Shown here piece by piece: positions 59,871 through 64,000 of a stretch of DNA of 64,000 nt. The notes under the pieces are model-generated. The model had not been told where the DNA came from. It saw only the letters and a list, made by a program, of their open reading frames with translations, and did not search any database. The first letter of the stretch is position 1, and each line of letters begins with the position of its first letter. The translations under genes and the position numbers were made by a program. The stretch is from Ignelater luminosus (taxonomy: Eukaryota; Arthropoda; Insecta; Coleoptera; Elateridae): the NCBI GenBank assembly GCA_011009095.1, contig VTPC01090462.1, positions 11,795 through 75,794 of the forward strand. Reading direction: 5' to 3'.

Positions 59871-62800
59871 GAGAAACTGAAATATCTTAATAAAAAAAGT
59901 ATTATTATTTTTTTATTTATTCTTATTTAACTGCCAAACGATTTAAAATCAAGCCGTAATGAATTATGTATTATTAATTGAATGCTTAAAAATGACTGCA
60001 TATAATTCCTGGTTCGAGTTTTAAATTAAGGATGTCTATAATTAATTACGCACCATTGGATTGTTATTTTCTTTGAGATAAAAGATTATACATAATAGCT
60101 AAGGATGTATTTAAGGTAACTCATGACCAAAGGTGTTAACGTGATAAGTGATGGTTAAGTTTTCATCGATATAGCAACCACTTTAATTTTGTTTGAAGTG
60201 TCTGAAATATTGTTTTGTTAATCAGACAACACCAGGGGGTCATCTGGGATTTTACAGACTATTCATGATGACTGTCAAACCATTAGTTCCTTGTATATCT
60301 AATCGTCGGGTCTTTGGGTACACTTACTGATTATATTTATGGATGTGATTAATTGTTTTCGTAATTAGAATACGTATCTATCTACTTATCCGATTGATAT
60401 TTTTTAAGTATAACATTTCAAATTTAATGATATGGCACTAACCAAAAATCTCGAAATATTATCAATATTATCTACTAACTGTACCCACCTAAAATATGGC
60501 TCTAATGAACAATCGATACTGTTATAATTAATATCTTTATCTCCAGGAGACTATCGATCAAACACTCGCCAGCAAACTACTTAACCAACTCCCGAAGTAT
60601 TTATTTTCTAAATATAACAAGGCTGGCCTTACTGGGACAGCACTTTTCTCACCCTATTCAACATCAAGGCGCAAATTGATATTCAGTAACTAACTTTCTT
60701 GAAAGCACTCCGGTAAGCAAGAATTTAAAATTACACTTCAAAAAACTTTTCTAGTAAAAACAAATAAAAGTATTTACTAGCACTCGAATAAAACTAATTG
60801 TAATTAGTCGGTTAATTGTTCAGCAGCGTCCGCAAAAAGTTTTATGTAAACTTTGAAGGTAAAGGGGTGAGATGTTATATCAATATTAGTACGACCAGGT
60901 GTGTAAACTTTAGAAAGCGTTTAATTTTGATTCTTAAGGATCTTAAAAGTAAGGGTGTGGGAATCCTTTCAGAAGAAAACGCTCAGCCATCTAACGGAGG
61001 GTAGAAAGACCAAAGTAAAGGCAAAAGAGCGAGAATTAATGTGAAACGAGATCTCAAAGCTGTTCTAAAATTTTGTAGCAACAGGATAATGATGAAATTT
61101 AGATTTGGAATTCTTACAGGCAATATAAAAGCGTACTTTGATGAAATTGTTATGATTCCCTTAAAGAAACCTGGATTATTCTGGCAATGAGAAGGAGGAG
61201 AGAGACAAAAGGGTTATTTTAAGAAAAGGGAAATTGGTTTAATTTTCTATAAAAGAGATGGGAAAAAACGAATCGAGTAAATTGCTAATTAAACAAAAAC
61301 GTTAGCGTTTTAGCTAATTTTAATGTGGAAAATAAAAGTTAATGTAAAAGGTAAAAATTTCTTTTTAAAGCTGGATTTACGTGTTAAATAAATCAGTAGA
61401 ACAATAAAAATGTTTCAGCGTTTAATAAGTTAACTTCGCTTTGTATGATTAAAGGTATTATAAATATGTCTAGACGATAGGGAGTTTTCTCACCTGGTAC
61501 CTGCAGTTTACTTTTAGAAACAATAAATTGTTTGCAATAAAGGTGTTACTGTTAACTTGCTCATTATTGCTAGTTTAATACATTGCAATTATATTTTATG
61601 AATTTAATAAACAATAATTTTTAAGCGGGAATTTTTATTTCTTTGTTTTTTTTTGTTTTCAGTCATACACAAGTAAAAATCATAATAACAATTACTTTAG
61701 TCAATTTAGTCAATCAAAATGAATGTTTGATCATTTTGCAATCAAGAAAATCTAAATCCAGAAAAATAAGTGGACAGAAGAAAATAAGATCAGAGAATTA
61801 GTAGTAGAATCAGTGGCCATTTCACAATATCGAATAAAAGCCAAGTTGAAGTGTCAGTGCGGAGTTCCGTAAGGACAGACTCAGTTTTTGTTTGTTACTT
61901 TCACGTCCGCTCATTTGTAAGATTTCAAATCTTTCTGCAAAAATCTAGAATGGTCTATTCAATACAGAATCCTGCCTACGACCTCAACCTTACATCTGCA
62001 ATGTTTAATTTTTGACTGAATCTTCTTTGTATCTTTTTAAGGGATTCATATTTTAAACATTCCATCCTCGTCGCCAATTTGTTACGCAATTTTTATATAA
62101 ACAAAATAACATCAATTGTACTAATTACAAATTTAAGAATGTTTAATCTCTTAGTTATTTTCCCCTCTACATTTATTCATTTGTTTCAACTCAATCAAGA
62201 TACAAATGTGACTTTTAGATTTGAGGCTTTCGAAATTGAAGATTCTCGTCTCTTTTTATTTTTAGTAGGTTTTGGTAGCCTTTCGGTATAGTAGATTCAA
62301 TAAAAAGAAGCTCAAGAGTTAATTAGTTATAAAATAATTTATTCTAGCAGAAATCCAAGACATAAACTACATATTATTATGTAACATAAATCTTCTACTG
62401 TGGGTACTGCAAAAATGTAACATTTTTAATGCTGTCTATTAGGAAAATTAACTATTATACGATTTTTCCAATCAACAATGAAGAAATAAATAGTTATTTG
62501 TGAGAATTGACATTTCTTCATTGTAAAGCTTTTTAGAAGTCATACAAAACCAAAGCTCTGAAATATTCTTTCTTGGACTTTGCTTTTAAAATAACCAAAA
62601 AGGCTTTAATTTCTAAACGGTACTTACATAATTTTAAACCTTATAGTGCTCTCACAAATTGAAAACGTTTACGTTTAAAAAGATTTTTAAGCACAACAAA
62701 AAACTAAGTAACAAGGTTTTAGGAACAAATCTATATAAAAAACTAAAATAACCTCTAGCGAATTAATTGCGTAAAAAGCAATAATTCTGATCGTAAAAGT

Positions 62801-63480
62801 TTAAACAACAAATAAAATTTAAAATGACCAATTAATTGAACAAAGTAATTTTGTTGCTCACTGTTCCTTCCATCTTTGGAAGATTCTTATAGCAACAAGC
62901 TTTCTGTTTGTGAAACGATTTTTGAATTTTAGAAAGAAAGCAATTTTTGTAAACCTTTTCCTTTTAATTTTACCGAATCCAACATATTGCAAGGTGAACG
63001 TTAACAAACAATCCAGGAAACGGGCATTTAAAAATTAAGCACCGGTAAAGCGCCGATTTAACAATAAGCTCGATAAAATACACGGTCGAACGATCACCCT
63101 CCTGACCGTCACTGGACATAACAAAACACCCCAAAGCATAAAACACCCCCTTTAAACATTTACATGCGACTTCACCTGATAATTCTTGGTTACCTTATTT
63201 GACCCTCCAATTTCAATAATTACGAGGGAGCTATTGAATGTTATTGAAACAATACCCGATTCTATTTCTTCTACTTTGTTGATTAATTTTGAAAAATTCC
63301 ACGTGTACAAAACTTGAATAGTCTCGATAACACTCCCCAAGGTGAAATTTAATAATCAAAGTAAAAGAAAGTATCAAATTTTCAAGTTACAAATGGTATA
63401 TCGAATTACTTTCCTGTTTCCGCTCTGAACAAATTTTACACTTTCTGTCGTTTTTAAATTATTATTTCTAAAATAATTTG
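59870..63480. other. intron 1 sequence, no gene
   Basis: Mostly AT-rich DNA. Patches at 60220-60310 and 63010-63190 are more complex. Open frames are short and motif-free. Confidence 0.5.
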
Positions 63481-63980
63481 ATTATATGTATGGACAGCTC
63501 AATTCAAATAAATTACCAGTCGCGTGCCAGAAATAAACTTAAAGACGAGGGTCATCACAAAGCAGCACGCGTATCTTTACATGTTAATGTGGTGGATCTT
63601 CTTTTAATAACCCTTCTGAAGACACACGCGCCGTACCTGCCCATCAAGATTTTTTGTAGGGTTCAAAGGTCACCGTGAAGGAAATTCTTGAAGAGGGTTA
63701 TAATCAGCTAAAGTCAACCCTTTCTCGTTCGCACGGTGGTCAGTGCGGTCAATTTAACAACCAAGCCTCTTTTATTATGACTTTTTAAATGGACACAATG
63801 CTCAGGTAAACCAGAAATTAACGGTTTTTAATTGAGGTATTGTATGTTATGTTAGAAAACCACTTCCTGCGAGTTGTTAACTTTGAAACTGACCATTGCG
63901 TTGTTGCAGCGACGGACCGCACAATAGGAAAAAGCGTGGAAAACGCGTCTCGCTTGAGAATGTATAACTTTATCTCTTTC
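63480..63980. promoter_or_regulatory. complex intronic island at the right edge, candidate enhancer or promoter-proximal DNA
   Basis: Raised GC and varied sequence extend over about 450 bp, including a DR1 nuclear-receptor site. The 66-codon frame at 63478-63678 lacks motifs. The island continues toward the unseen 5' part of the gene. Confidence 0.35.
63660..63672 (+). promoter_or_regulatory. DR1-type nuclear receptor site
   Basis: GGTTCA-A-AGGTCA is two direct half-sites with a one-base spacer, the arrangement bound by HNF4, USP/RXR and Seven-up-type receptors. Confidence 0.4.
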
Positions 63981-64000
63981 ATTACGTCACACATTAATTA

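Larger units (their letters stand above)
30332..64000 (-). other. intron 1 of the BCL11-family gene (partial)
   Basis: Everything upstream of exon 2 to the window edge appears intronic. I searched for a minus-strand MSRRKQ-like first exon and saw none, so intron 1 is at least 33.7 kb. Very long first introns full of regulatory DNA are usual for this gene class. An unrecognised 5' non-coding exon or alternative promoter inside this span cannot be excluded. Confidence 0.7.

Noticed and set aside
1..64000. TGACCA/TGGTCA words as BCL11 autoregulatory sites in general
   Set aside because: A 6-base word is expected often by chance in 64 kb; only the instance inside a compositional island was kept as a weak suggestion.
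1..64000. CRISPR arrays, operons, bacterial-type terminators or tRNA/rRNA genes
   Set aside because: Nothing of the kind is visible. The sequence is eukaryotic with spliced genes, and I saw no cloverleaf or rRNA signature.

Overview
This is an insect nuclear genome window, AT-rich and intron-dominated. A beetle is my best guess, but that is inference from the gene type and the mobile elements, not proof. The only host gene I can support is one BCL11-family zinc-finger transcription factor (the CG9650 / BCL11A / BCL11B orthologue), encoded on the minus strand across most of the window. Two coding exons are visible: a large terminal exon (9367-11318) and an upstream exon (29804-30331), joined in phase across an intron of about 18.5 kb. 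The short first coding exon expected from the family was not found, so intron 1 spans at least 33.7 kb and runs off the right edge.

Region by region: 1-8 kb lies beyond the gene's probable 3' end and holds mobile DNA. It contains a complete DD41D (rosa-type) mariner with perfect 31-bp terminal inverted repeats and an intact 361-codon transposase (2302-3606), a decayed Tc1/mariner-superfamily remnant directly abutting it, and a LINE remnant near 4.4 kb. From about 8 to 9.37 kb is the probable 3' UTR, with two inverted repeats and minus-strand AATAAA candidates. The zinc-finger exon follows, then a GC-rich, CpG-rich segment just inside intron 2 (11.4-11.9 kb). Intron 2 carries a 1.15-kb hAT-like element with a perfect 8-bp target duplication, a possible Penelope-like motif, and several islands of more complex sequence that look like candidate regulatory DNA.

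Intron 1 (30.3-64 kb) contains further candidate regulatory islands, among them a GATA-motif cluster near 49.4 kb and a DR1 nuclear-receptor site near 63.66 kb. It also contains a diverged direct duplication at 33.1/34.0 kb, an AT-rich block with old 170-190 bp tandem periodicity (about 39.4-42.1 kb), and decayed LINE reverse-transcriptase fragments at 45.6 kb and 50.6-52.1 kb. The remainder is AT-rich sequence in which I see no gene.

No new multi-gene system is evident. The most unusual items are the intact rosa element, the reading frame left open across the 3' splice site into the GC-rich segment, the C2HC form of the last zinc finger, several GC-rich hairpins in non-coding DNA, and the TAATTA-rich tandem block.
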